From SZUA-36 sp963801195 (GTDB lineage Bacteria; Pseudomonadota; Gammaproteobacteria; Xanthomonadales; SZUA-36), in the NCBI GenBank assembly GCA_963801195.1, contig CAWDDX010000007.1:1302001-1366000 (forward strand): DNA of 64,000 bases. The letters are read 5' to 3'. The position numbers were made by a program, and so were the translations under genes. The notes beneath the pieces are model-generated. The model was given only the letters and a program-made list of their open reading frames with translations. It was not told the origin of the DNA and searched no databases. Shown in pieces: positions 26,481 to 35,494 of this stretch; positions within the stretch are counted from its first letter, which is position 1; each line of letters starts with the position of its first letter.

Positions 26481-28375
26481 TAGTCCACTTCGGACGCCTG
26501 CAGTTTGACTTCAACAACCCCTGGGTCATTATTCTGAGCGCCATTTTGGCCGTCTCGCTGCTGGTAAGCTCGCGTGCGGTGTTGCGGCGGCTTTTCCGCC
26601 ACTCGCGGTTGCGCGCGCTGGCGGTCCTGTTGTTGAACGTTGTCGCCTACGGCGCGGTGTTCCTGTTACTGCTTGATCCAATGATCAATCAACCCGGGGA
26701 GCGGTCCGTCATCCTCGTAACGGAGGGCGCTGATCTTGGTGGCTCCCGGTTGCCTGCAGCGGATAAAGTATATGTAGCCCCGGGTGTCGTCGCGTCAGCC
26801 CCGGCGCAGAGCGAACTTCCCGGCGCTGACTGGCTGCTCGATATCGGGCAATTAAACCTCAGGGAGCCCGCACTCGACTCGGTACAGGTGCGTGGCTACG
26901 GTCTCGAACAGGAACAGTGGGCATCCTTGTCCGGACATCCGCAGATCAACTTTGAAGCACCCGGCATCAAGGGTTTCACCGGCATGCGTTGGCAACGGTT
27001 TCTGAGCGTTGGTGAAATGCTGCATATCAGCGGTCAATACGGCCAGGACCGTAGCGATGGCATCGTTCAACTTCGCCTTCTCGACCCGGCCCGCAACACG
27101 GTCGCCGACGGACGTTTCAAAAACGGACAAAATTTCAGACTTATGGCACGTGTCAAGACCCGGGGAACACTGGAATACACGTTGCAGGCATGGGCTGCCG
27201 GCAAGCTCCAATCCGAGCAAATTTTACCGATTGATGCAGGTGCGGGAAATCGCCTCAATATCATGATCGTGCAATCCGCACCCTCTTTTGAAACACGCCA
27301 ACTGAAAGACTTCGCCGCTGCCAATGGACACCGTGTACGGATCAACACAGATATCAGCAAGGGCAAGTACATCAATCAAAGCGTCAATCTGCCGGAGGAT
27401 GCTGACACCACATTTTCACCACAGGTACTGGCAGAGCAGGACATCCTGATCATGGATGGCAGGGCGTTTGCCACCCTTCCCGCCCTGCGCAGACAGTGGC
27501 TCAGCGATGCCGTGCAAAGCGGTCTCGGTCTGCTGCTGCTGGCGGATTCGTCTTTGCTGGCAGAGTTTGAAAAAACCGCAACCACCCTGCTGGATGGTTT
27601 CGGCCTGACGTCTTTAAGCGGTGCAGAACCAAGGCTTATCCCACGCTTGATTACGGGCGGTGGTCAGAGAGACTGGCAGGAACCGGTTGCAGTCGCCGCC
27701 ATGCAGTTAAGCGCAGACGATGCGGATGTACTGATCGACGGAAACGACGGCAGGGACCTGGTAGTCAGACGTTCTTCCGGCCTGGGGCAGATCGGCATCA
27801 GTCTCATCAGTCACAGCCACAGCTGGCTGACCGCGGGTCACCGCACGCAATGGAGTGACTACTGGTCGGCGTTGCTATCGGCCCTTTCCAGGCAGCGCGG
27901 CGACAGTTTCCTGCTGCCGCCGGCGGAAACGGCTTTTTACCGGGTGGACCAAAGAACGCCGCTATGCGCATTGACCACAAACTCCGAGACAAGCATCGTT
28001 GTCGGAGACACAGGATCGACAGGTCAACACACAACCCTTGAACTGCAAGCCGCAGCGGACATGTTGCAATCACCCCGCCGGTGTGCTTTTTTCTGGCCGC
28101 GGGCCCGAGGATGGCACAAGGTCCAACTGCTTGCCGGTAGCGATGGCGCTGTTCTCGATCAAAAAGCCATCTATGTCTTCGCTGCAGACCAGTGGCTCGC
28201 CCAGCAGCGCGATCAGCGTGTCAAAGCCACCAGGACACGGGCTGCCGATGGCAAGGTTCTACCCAGCTCAACGGAAAACCCGGCTCCTGAGCCGCTCAGC
28301 GTTTTCTGGCTATGGCTGACACTGGTGGTGTCCGCCTCACTGTTATGGTTGGAGCGCAAGCTGGATTTCGGATAG
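26477..28375 (+). CDS. Large membrane protein with amidotransferase-like periplasmic domain
   Basis: 632 residues. Two N-terminal membrane helices (about 15-32 and 48-68) and one C-terminal helix (about 608-626) enclose a large domain that is probably periplasmic. The segment IMIVQSAPSFETRQLKDFAA (about 262-281) followed by EQDILIMDGRAFATLP resembles the class I glutamine-amidotransferase-like fold of membrane proteins found with DUF4159/MoxR. A nucleophile Cys is not evident, so a binding rather than catalytic role is likely. It is the last gene of the operon, and the 4-bp overlap implies coupling. Confidence 0.6.
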   Translation: MIVHFGRLQFDFNNPWVIILSAILAVSLLVSSRAVLRRLFRHSRLRALAVLLLNVVAYGAVFLLLLDPMINQPGERSVILVTEGADLGGSRLPAADKVYVAPGVVASAPAQSELPGADWLLDIGQLNLREPALDSVQVRGYGLEQEQWASLSGHPQINFEAPGIKGFTGMRWQRFLSVGEMLHISGQYGQDRSDGIVQLRLLDPARNTVADGRFKNGQNFRLMARVKTRGTLEYTLQAWAAGKLQSEQILPIDAGAGNRLNIMIVQSAPSFETRQLKDFAAANGHRVRINTDISKGKYINQSVNLPEDADTTFSPQVLAEQDILIMDGRAFATLPALRRQWLSDAVQSGLGLLLLADSSLLAEFEKTATTLLDGFGLTSLSGAEPRLIPRLITGGGQRDWQEPVAVAAMQLSADDADVLIDGNDGRDLVVRRSSGLGQIGISLISHSHSWLTAGHRTQWSDYWSALLSALSRQRGDSFLLPPAETAFYRVDQRTPLCALTTNSETSIVVGDTGSTGQHTTLELQAAADMLQSPRRCAFFWPRARGWHKVQLLAGSDGAVLDQKAIYVFAADQWLAQQRDQRVKATRTRAADGKVLPSSTENPAPEPLSVFWLWLTLVVSASLLWLERKLDFG

Positions 28376-28767
28376 CGGGTCCCCGTGGATGGGTAATCAT
28401 TACGGTTTTTTCTGCACCTGACAGCACGCTATACCTGGTTTCATTCGGAAACCGAATAGCAATAATATCGGTTAATCCTGTCAGTCAAGCGCAAATTCGC
28501 ATACCGGTTTCTGCTCAAATGAGCCGGGAAAATCCGGGCCATCGAGCGGTTACGATTTTATCTTATCCCGGAAATATGAGACTGACCCGGTAAAGGGTAA
28601 TAAATACATCAATAACGGCAATTCCGGCTAAATATTTAGTTGTCAACTGCAGTATTATCCAACTTATCTGCTATACTGTGAACAAGGGGATGTCTTTGAA
28701 AATCAGTTTTTTAGCTGCAAGGGAATGCGGAAGGCATTCTTCTCATTTTCTCTTGGAGGCTGAAAAA
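28376..28767. other. Non-coding gap before the small secreted protein
   Basis: 392 bp. Apart from AT-rich sequence near 28600-28680 ending in TATACT (28672-28677), which could be a -10 element, I see no gene, repeat or clear terminator. No -35 at the right distance stands out. Confidence 0.4.
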
Positions 28768-29181
28768 ATGAAAAGACTATTGATCGCGTTATTTCTTTGT
28801 ATTGTATTCTCGTCAGTTGCCCAGGCCGGGAAACCCGGATTCCGTGACGCGAATGATCCAGGTTTGGACGAAGTTCTCAAAGGGCCCGGTGATAATTCAG
28901 TCAACGGTAGCTGTGAATACTCGTGCGTTGAGCCTTTTACCGCTACGGTGGACGGCCGCAAAAGGATGGTACTCGCACTTCAGCTTGTCAACGATAATGA
29001 AGTGGTAAACCTATACACTGGGACATTTACGCGCACAGTCACTTGGATTCCGAGGCAATGCCCGAGATTTGAAGTGAATGCGGGAGACTCCTGGACACTG
29101 GCCTGGACACTTTCAAGACCCAATGGCAAGGGCCACATCATAGACGCCATTGAAGTGACGTCGGGTACTTGCAACCCATAA
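28768..29181 (+). CDS. Small secreted cysteine-containing protein
   Basis: 137 residues from the ATG at 28768, which has GGAGG at 28755-28759; an in-frame start at 28678 lacks a ribosome site. A clear signal peptide ends at AQA-G (19-20). The mature protein has four Cys (CEYSC, CPRF, GTCNP), enough for two disulfides, and beta-rich sequence. I do not recognise the family. It is isolated between the MoxR operon and a convergent ABC operon. Confidence 0.65.
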   Translation: MKRLLIALFLCIVFSSVAQAGKPGFRDANDPGLDEVLKGPGDNSVNGSCEYSCVEPFTATVDGRKRMVLALQLVNDNEVVNLYTGTFTRTVTWIPRQCPRFEVNAGDSWTLAWTLSRPNGKGHIIDAIEVTSGTCNP

Positions 29182-29246
29182 ACCGCGGATTGCCACGGAC
29201 AGGACAGTAGAAACGGGTGGCGCGCCCCTGACAGGCCACCACCCAC

Positions 29247-30539
29247 TCAGAAATACCACGCCAACTGCGCGAACAGCGCCGGACCGGTGGATAGGTAAAC
29301 GCCGGGCTGTGTGAAATCGATACCACCATACTCACTGCCATCCGGTCCAATCGGAAAACTCAGGGCCGCCAGCAGTTGCACATCCTGTTTCCAGTCGTAG
29401 GACAGCACCAGTTGCGCAAGCGCCGACGGATCGATCAGATTGATAAATGCATTCGACGTCAGATTGAGCAACGGCGTCGCTTCGAGGATTACCGAGACAC
29501 CCAGGTAATGCCGGCCGATATTGAATAACTCCCCCCTGGCCAGTCGTTTCAGCAGTTCCGGGTTGGCCGCCAGGGCGGCAGCCGAATAGTCCCCGCCGGT
29601 CTGACCGAAGCCGTTGTAGTAGTACTCGGCCAAACCTGTCCAGTTATGCCCGCCTCCCACCCAGGACCAGGTCAATCCGGTGACGCCGGTCAGCACGGAA
29701 CCCGTCACCGTATCGTTCCAAACCAGGTCACCGCGCCATACGGCCCCGCCGAGATCGCCGCTGAGTCCGAGCGCCAGCACAGTCTCGCCATAGTGACGGG
29801 TAGCCAACAAGTCATACTCCCTGCCCGCCCAGAAACCGTGGTATTTCAGTGCCAGCGATGATTGTTGCCCTTCGACATCGCCACTCAGGGGATCGCGGCG
29901 CACAACGGCCACGGACTGTATGTCGTTGCCGTTATCGAGCAGGTATTGGGCATAGAGCATGTCATCACCGGACTTGTATTCCTTGTCGATAGCCGTTGGG
30001 TCGAAGGGGTTGAGTATGTCCATTGGTGTGAACAGCAGACCGCTGCCCCAGGAGATCGCCTGGCGGCCAAAGCGTATGACCGTCTTGTCACCGCTGTATG
30101 CCAGGTTGGCCCGGTCAAAACGGATCAGCGTGGCATTTTTATTCATGTTATGTATTTCGTGTGTCAGGTCAAACCAGCGCCGCCTGTCGTTGATCACGTC
30201 CTGTCCGCGGTAGCTTAGCGCCGGCCCTACGCGTAATCCGAGCAGCGTGTCGGCGTGAGCGTTGATGAATTGGGCGTGCGTGTTAAAATCCCAGCGTCCG
30301 TGCCGGGCGGAAAGTTTCAGCCGGACCTCGAGGTTGCGGTCCTGCAGACTGTCACCGCTGATTTCCTGCAGCACACTGTTTGCGGGAACCGTGGTGTTGA
30401 TGTACTGGTACTTGGCGTGTCCGCCAAAGGTCCAGTCGGTAGCAGTTCCATTCAGTTCAGATGCAAGGCCAGGCTGGTTCAGGCCACAAGCCGCAACCAG
30501 TACAAGCAGGCAGAGACAGCTTAGCCGGATATTGGGCAT
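29247..30539 (-). CDS. Outer-membrane beta-barrel of the Lol-like cassette (DUF1302-like)
   Basis: 430 residues with a signal peptide ending near LAS-E (26-27), then alternating-residue strands and a C-terminal aromatic (AWYF), as expected of an outer-membrane barrel. The segment IRFGRQAISWGSGLLFTPMDILNPFDP (about 155-180) is like the DUF1302 family. It lies 9 bp after the ABC ATPase gene, so it is probably the outer-membrane end of that transporter. Confidence 0.65.
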   Translation of the reverse strand: MPNIRLSCLCLLVLVAACGLNQPGLASELNGTATDWTFGGHAKYQYINTTVPANSVLQEISGDSLQDRNLEVRLKLSARHGRWDFNTHAQFINAHADTLLGLRVGPALSYRGQDVINDRRRWFDLTHEIHNMNKNATLIRFDRANLAYSGDKTVIRFGRQAISWGSGLLFTPMDILNPFDPTAIDKEYKSGDDMLYAQYLLDNGNDIQSVAVVRRDPLSGDVEGQQSSLALKYHGFWAGREYDLLATRHYGETVLALGLSGDLGGAVWRGDLVWNDTVTGSVLTGVTGLTWSWVGGGHNWTGLAEYYYNGFGQTGGDYSAAALAANPELLKRLARGELFNIGRHYLGVSVILEATPLLNLTSNAFINLIDPSALAQLVLSYDWKQDVQLLAALSFPIGPDGSEYGGIDFTQPGVYLSTGPALFAQLAWYF

Positions 30540-30548
30540 CTGAGCGGC

Positions 30549-31241
30549 TCAATGGGTCTGCTGTAATTCATCCCTGACCACCCTTCCATCCACCATGGTT
30601 ATGCGGCGCTCCGCCCACTCCATCACCCGCTGATCATGGGTTGCAATAAGGAAAGTGACCTTGTGCACCTGGTTGAGCTCACGGAAATGATCCATCAATT
30701 TCTCCATGCTCACCGAGTCGAGGTTGGCAGTCGGTTCATCGGCCAGCACCAGCTTGGGTTGACTGACGATGGCGCGGGCCACGGCGACGCGTTGTTGCTG
30801 TCCACCGGACAATTGGGCCGGGCGCCGCTCCTCCAGGCCCGCCAATCCGACTTCTTTCAAGATTTTCGAGGACCGGCTTTTGCGCTCCGCGCTACCGACC
30901 CCCTGGACCTGCATGACAAACTCGACATTCTCCCGGGCGCTGAGCACCGGGATCAGATTGTATGCCTGGAAGACGAAGCCGATGTGATACAGCCGCAGGT
31001 CTGCCAGGGCGGCCTTGCCCAGCAGGTCAACACGCTCGCCATCAATTGATATTTCACCCTGGTCCAGCGAATCAAGACCACCGATGGCATTGAGCAGTGT
31101 GGTTTTCCCGGAACCCGACGGCCCGGACAGGCAGATGAACGCACCCTGTTCGATCTCGAGGCTTACATGGTCAAGCCCCTTGATCACGGCATCGCCCTGC
31201 TGATAGTACTTGCACAGGTCGGTGCAGCTTATTGTAGACAT
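30549..31241 (-). CDS. LolD/MacB-like ABC ATPase
   Basis: 230 residues. The Walker A motif GPSGSGKT is at 40-47, the LSGGQQQRVAVARA signature near 143-156, and Walker B LVLADEPTANLDS near 160-172. This is the LolD/FtsE/MacB subgroup, which works with FtsX-type permeases by mechanotransmission rather than by substrate passage through the membrane. The two FtsX-type permeases are encoded just upstream (62 bp and further). Confidence 0.9.
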   Translation of the reverse strand: MSTISCTDLCKYYQQGDAVIKGLDHVSLEIEQGAFICLSGPSGSGKTTLLNAIGGLDSLDQGEISIDGERVDLLGKAALADLRLYHIGFVFQAYNLIPVLSARENVEFVMQVQGVGSAERKSRSSKILKEVGLAGLEERRPAQLSGGQQQRVAVARAIVSQPKLVLADEPTANLDSVSMEKLMDHFRELNQVHKVTFLIATHDQRVMEWAERRITMVDGRVVRDELQQTH

Positions 31242-31303
31242 AGATCTGTCCCCGGTTTTAGTGACATAAGTATCTCTTCCTGTTTGTTCTCAAGTGCAAC
31301 CCG

Positions 31304-32536
31304 CTATGTGCTCGTGAGAGCCTCGACGGGCCGGTACTGCGTGGCGCGCCAGGCCGGCAGCAGGCTGGTAATCATCCCCAGCGTGATCACGACCACGTTG
31401 GCCAGCAGCAGGTCCGGCCACAGCAGGACCGGGTGCAACACGCTGGATGCGCCCATCATGTCCAGGCCTTTTGATACCGCCGATACATCAATTCCGTCCT
31501 TCAAAGGGATCACGCTACCGAGCGCCAGCAGGTTACCCGTCAGCAAGCCCAGCACCAGCAACATCATCGACTCGACCAGTATTTGGTAAAGGATGGCAGA
31601 CGGCCGCATTCCAAGCGCCCGCATCAGGCCGATTTCGCGAACCCGTTCAAACACCGCCATCATCAACGTGTTAACCAGTCCGAACGAAAGCGCAAGGAAG
31701 ATCACCACCATCCAGACCAGCACAAAGCCGTTCATGACCTGCATCATGGTGGCCAGGTACGGATCGAGTTCCAGCCATGACAATACCTCGCGATCCGCCG
31801 GCACTACCGCACGGATGCTTGCCACCAGCGCCTCGGGTGACCGGTAGTCGCGTCCCATTATCGCAATTTCAGACACATCGGTGCCGATACCGAGCATGTC
31901 CTGGACCACCTCGCGTCCGGCATAGACGTAACCCTCCTCGCGGCTTTCCAGTTCTGCCCTGTACACACCCACGATTCTGAAGCCACCATCGGCAATGGCG
32001 TTTTCGGGGTCCTGGCTCATCAACACCACCCGGTTCCCCAGGTGGGTGTCGAGACGCTGGAGCAATTTCCGGCCGACGACAAGGCCGTGGTCATCACCGC
32101 CATCGAGGAAACGGCCCTCGACAATGTCATCCGTTTTGAAACCCAGTGCCAATTCGCTACCGGAATCCACGCCGAGTAAAAATACACCGCGGTTCTCATA
32201 CTCGCTGGAGATCATCGCAGGCACCTTGACGCGACTGCTCCAGGCCGTTACCTGTTCCCCATTGAGTAGATCAAGCAGTTTCCCTTGCGGCGCCGGCAGG
32301 CTGTGGGTCACCGACGGGTCATCGCGAAAGCCGGCGGCATGAATCTGCACATGACCCGGCAATGCAGCGATACCCTGCCTGACCATGTCATCGACCATGC
32401 CGCGCAGCAGCGCCGTCATGAAAATCATCGCCCAGGCACCCAGGGCAATGGCCAGCAGCATGATCAGCGTACGGCGGTAATTACGCCACAAATTGCGCCA
32501 GGCGAGAACGGACAAAGCACGCAAGGGCATCGCCAT
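31304..32536 (-). CDS. FtsX-type ABC permease (LolC/E-like), second subunit
   Basis: 410 residues. One N-terminal helix (about 22-45), a large periplasmic domain (MacB-PCD-like, about 50-270) and three C-terminal helices carry the FtsX domain, including the MAVFERVREIGLMRALGMRPSAI coupling segment (about 298-320). The layout is that of LolC/LolE. Its start overlaps the stop of the first permease by 1 bp. Confidence 0.88.
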   Translation of the reverse strand: MAMPLRALSVLAWRNLWRNYRRTLIMLLAIALGAWAMIFMTALLRGMVDDMVRQGIAALPGHVQIHAAGFRDDPSVTHSLPAPQGKLLDLLNGEQVTAWSSRVKVPAMISSEYENRGVFLLGVDSGSELALGFKTDDIVEGRFLDGGDDHGLVVGRKLLQRLDTHLGNRVVLMSQDPENAIADGGFRIVGVYRAELESREEGYVYAGREVVQDMLGIGTDVSEIAIMGRDYRSPEALVASIRAVVPADREVLSWLELDPYLATMMQVMNGFVLVWMVVIFLALSFGLVNTLMMAVFERVREIGLMRALGMRPSAILYQILVESMMLLVLGLLTGNLLALGSVIPLKDGIDVSAVSKGLDMMGASSVLHPVLLWPDLLLANVVVITLGMITSLLPAWRATQYRPVEALTST

Positions 32537-33795
32537 CAGACCGCCCTCATTGCTTCGACCGGGCGCAAGCGATATAACTTCAGCGCCGGGTACACGGTTG
32601 CAAATAAACAGGACACAAACACGACGATGGGTCCGAGCAGCAGGGAAAACGGTTCGAGGGACGGATACATCCTGGGCGACATATTGAACTTCGCCGCCAT
32701 CTCATCCATGCCGGGGTAGGAAAAACCCGTGTGCGCGTAATAGGCGGATAACGCGGAGCCGAGCAGGACGCCGATCACGAGGCCGATCGAGGCCATCAGG
32801 AAGGTTTCCAGGAACACCAGCATGGCAAGACGTCTTGGCTTGATGCCCAGCGCCATGATCACGCCAAATTCGCGGGTGCGTTCGAGTACCGACATCAGCT
32901 GCGTATTCAGAACGCTGAACGCCACCAGCATGATCAGCACGCCGTACATGAACCACGCACTGGTCATATCAGCCTGGATGGCCTGTTTGAGACCCGGCAT
33001 CAGGGCTTCCCAGCCCAGAACCACCAATCCGTCCCTGCTGCCGAGTGTTGAGCGCAGGGAGTCCAGCATGGCGGGCACCTTCGCCAGGTCCGGCACCGAC
33101 AGCGCGATCACATGTCCACGGTCTCCCATGGCAAAAACGTCCTGGAAATAGACCAGCGGAACTTCCGCCATTCCGCGGTCAAGTTCCTGCGACCCGGTTG
33201 CGAAGATACCGGTCACTGTGACCACGCCTGCAGCAAAAGAACCATCGATGCCGCTGCCGAGGAAAGTCAGTTCGTCACCCACACCGACTTTCAGGTTTCT
33301 CGCCATGACCTCGCCGATAACAACCTCCGCGGCGTCAGGCTTGTCCAGGTAGTGCCCGGCGGTCAGCAACCCCGGGATGCTCGACACGGCGGGCTCAAAG
33401 CGGGGTTCAACACCCACCACCTGTGATGAAAATGACCGGTCCTCGCTGGACACCAACACATAGGCACTGGCGCGCGCGCTCACACCGGCATGCGGAAATA
33501 GTTTACGGATGGTGGCGGCAAGCGCCGCGATGTCGTCTATGGCCTGACGCATCTTCTGGCTGTCCTGGTAGCCCACGTGTTGAACCTGTATCTGGCCACT
33601 GAACATCGCCAGGCTGTTGTTGATCATCATATCGTAGGAACCGAACTGCAGGGAAATCATGAAAACCAGCAATACGTTGGAAAAAATCATCGCCAGCGCG
33701 GTCAGCCAGGTGCGTCGTTTCTGGCGCCAGATATTTCGCCAGGCCAGACGGAAACCGAGTGCAAACGACTTCCGTTTCAATCGCCCGCTTTTCAT
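32536..33795 (-). CDS. FtsX-type ABC permease (LolC/E-like), first subunit
   Basis: 419 residues from the ATG at 33793-33795; a longer TTG start at 33864 would overlap the preceding gene. It has the same layout as its partner: N-terminal helix after LAWRNIWRQKRRTWL, periplasmic domain and three C-terminal helices with LERTREFGVIMALGIKPRRLAML as the ATPase coupling segment. Two different permeases with one ATPase reproduce the LolCDE stoichiometry. It lies 7 bp after the LolA-like gene. Confidence 0.85.
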   Translation of the reverse strand: MKSGRLKRKSFALGFRLAWRNIWRQKRRTWLTALAMIFSNVLLVFMISLQFGSYDMMINNSLAMFSGQIQVQHVGYQDSQKMRQAIDDIAALAATIRKLFPHAGVSARASAYVLVSSEDRSFSSQVVGVEPRFEPAVSSIPGLLTAGHYLDKPDAAEVVIGEVMARNLKVGVGDELTFLGSGIDGSFAAGVVTVTGIFATGSQELDRGMAEVPLVYFQDVFAMGDRGHVIALSVPDLAKVPAMLDSLRSTLGSRDGLVVLGWEALMPGLKQAIQADMTSAWFMYGVLIMLVAFSVLNTQLMSVLERTREFGVIMALGIKPRRLAMLVFLETFLMASIGLVIGVLLGSALSAYYAHTGFSYPGMDEMAAKFNMSPRMYPSLEPFSLLLGPIVVFVSCLFATVYPALKLYRLRPVEAMRAV

Positions 33796-33802
33796 GGCAT
33801 GG

Positions 33803-34624
33803 CTATTGCCGCGGGTTCCTGAGGCTTGACAGCGTAAACAGGCTTGCGGGCAGATCGAGATCAAATTCTATTTTGGAAACCGTTATCTCCGTCCACTCAT
33901 CCGGTGTTTCCTGCCTGCCCATGCGCATCGTCCGGGCGACCTGGCGGCCACCCATTTCACGAATATCGCGCGCTTTCATCACTTTTACCAATTGACCGTC
34001 CTGATCCCAGTACTGCTCCTCCAGCAAGACATAATCATCACGGATTTTCAGGACTTCCTTACCCCATACGATGGGAGCGTTCTCGTGCGGAATGGCCTCG
34101 ACGGTATACACCGTATGTCCATCGTCCTGTGTGCTTCCGGTCAATGTGTGGTCGTACTGATCGAGAATATCGGTGGATTTGCTGATGTCCCTGTTGGAAA
34201 AATCGCTGCCCATCCAGCCCTGGGTCATCATCGATGAGGGAATCTTGATGATGCGGTTAATTTTCGGTGAGTAGGACCACATGTCGTTGTCCTTCAACAG
34301 GGTGCCGTTGCCTGCATCCTTCTTCGGCTCTGTTACGCGGACAAGCGAAACTTTCTCGCCCTTGCTCCATGCCTGCATCGACATCGACCGCTGCCAGTCC
34401 GGCCTCTGTATTGTCATGGTCATTTCGGAATAGGAAGTCGCACCGCGCCAGTGTTCCATTGCGGCACGCACCAGGTCCTTTGCATCGGCTGGCGGTTCCA
34501 TTGCCATCGACACTGCCGGTGACCCCGTCTCAAGCAGTATTACGACCAGTATCAGTCCCGCTTTTCGCACCGCGGAGCCCGACCGGAAAAATGAAGCTTT
34601 TCTGTTGCAACCTGACTTCTTCAT
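33803..34624 (-). CDS. LolA-like periplasmic lipid/lipoprotein carrier
   Basis: 273 residues. A basic, hydrophobic N-terminus (about 18-40) forms the signal peptide. The mature part fits the LolA-like outer-membrane lipoprotein-sorting family (PF17131 type): ATSYSEMTMTIQRPDW, KDNDMWSYSPKINRIIKIPSSMM and LLEEQYWDQDGQLVKVM. These proteins adopt the half-barrel that holds acyl chains. It is the first gene of a minus-strand operon running into two permeases, an ATPase and a barrel, so it is likely the periplasmic shuttle of that system. Confidence 0.85.
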   Translation of the reverse strand: MKKSGCNRKASFFRSGSAVRKAGLILVVILLETGSPAVSMAMEPPADAKDLVRAAMEHWRGATSYSEMTMTIQRPDWQRSMSMQAWSKGEKVSLVRVTEPKKDAGNGTLLKDNDMWSYSPKINRIIKIPSSMMTQGWMGSDFSNRDISKSTDILDQYDHTLTGSTQDDGHTVYTVEAIPHENAPIVWGKEVLKIRDDYVLLEEQYWDQDGQLVKVMKARDIREMGGRQVARTMRMGRQETPDEWTEITVSKIEFDLDLPASLFTLSSLRNPRQ

Positions 34625-34721
34625 TTGCCGAAATTCCGTAATTTACAGACAATAGTCAAGGCTATCACAAGTCCAAAACAAATAAGAGGTTAACACCTGT
34701 TTAACGCAGAATTGATATCAT

Positions 34722-35471
34722 TTGGTGGTGCAAAAAGACCGACAAAAATCATGGCAATTCAAGACGGGGAAAACTGCCACCCTCTGGCTGGCTTTGTTGC
34801 TGGCGTTGGGATTGCACATGCTCTTTCTGTTCCTACCCGTCACCGGGCAATCCCCACACGGGAAAGCCCCGCCCCGAACGGTCGAAATTCAACTGTCCAC
34901 GGTCCCGGTACAGCCGCCTGACGTACTTGTTCCCGGGCCGGAGGTGCAAGCTGAAGCGGTGGAACCCATGCCCGAGAGCGTCACGGAACCGTGGCCTCCA
35001 CGCGTGGAGAACCCGGCGGAAAGACAAGCCGAAGCCGTTCCGGCCGAGGCACAGTCTGTACCGCGGGAGGCAGAACACGTCACTCGGATACCGCAGCGTG
35101 ACCTGGAGAACATGAGCCAAATGGATCAAGACGTGCTGACCAGTACCATCCTCGCGAGGCAATTCTTCACCGAGGAATCCGCGGTCGATAAGCTGTTTGG
35201 TAAACCCCTGGTACGCGACAGCGCCGAGTTTCAGAAAGAATTTCATTACCCGCTCCGACCGGACTTGCTCGAGATGCTCGACCGGCCCTTGCCGGACATG
35301 CCTTTCGCCTATACGCCGGGCCTGGTTTATTTTGCCTACGACCCCGGTTTGAAAGGTGACCTGCAACGGTTCTGGGATATCATCACACCCGAGTTCGGCT
35401 GGCGGACCAGGTATGGCACCGAGGTCAAGTGTGGCTTGATCCTGATCATCGTGGGCTGTGTCTGGAAATAA
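34722..35471 (+). CDS. Single-pass TonB/TolA-like protein of unknown role
   Basis: Up to 249 residues. The start is a TTG at 34722 or GTG at 34728, neither with a good ribosome site. One membrane helix (TLWLALLLALGLHMLFLFLP, about 20-39) is followed by a Pro/Glu-rich periplasmic linker (about 50-120) and a globular C-terminus ending in an unusual hydrophobic CGLILIIVGCVWK. The anchor plus Pro-rich linker recalls TonB or TolA, but no TonB C-terminal motif is seen. It diverges from the LolA-like operon (97 bp). Confidence 0.5.
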   Translation: MVVQKDRQKSWQFKTGKTATLWLALLLALGLHMLFLFLPVTGQSPHGKAPPRTVEIQLSTVPVQPPDVLVPGPEVQAEAVEPMPESVTEPWPPRVENPAERQAEAVPAEAQSVPREAEHVTRIPQRDLENMSQMDQDVLTSTILARQFFTEESAVDKLFGKPLVRDSAEFQKEFHYPLRPDLLEMLDRPLPDMPFAYTPGLVYFAYDPGLKGDLQRFWDIITPEFGWRTRYGTEVKCGLILIIVGCVWK

Positions 35472-35494
35472 CGAACTGCGCAGCTTGTACGGCC

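Noticed and set aside
28312..28593. 93-codon frame overlapping the end of the MoxR operon
   Set aside because: No ribosome site, and the composition does not look protein-like.
28678..28767. Upstream extension of the small secreted protein
   Set aside because: The signal peptide and GGAGG point to the ATG at 28768; the extension would bury the signal peptide.
29215..29240. GGTGGC/GCCACC hairpin between convergent genes
   Set aside because: There is no T-run on either strand, so it was not called a terminator.
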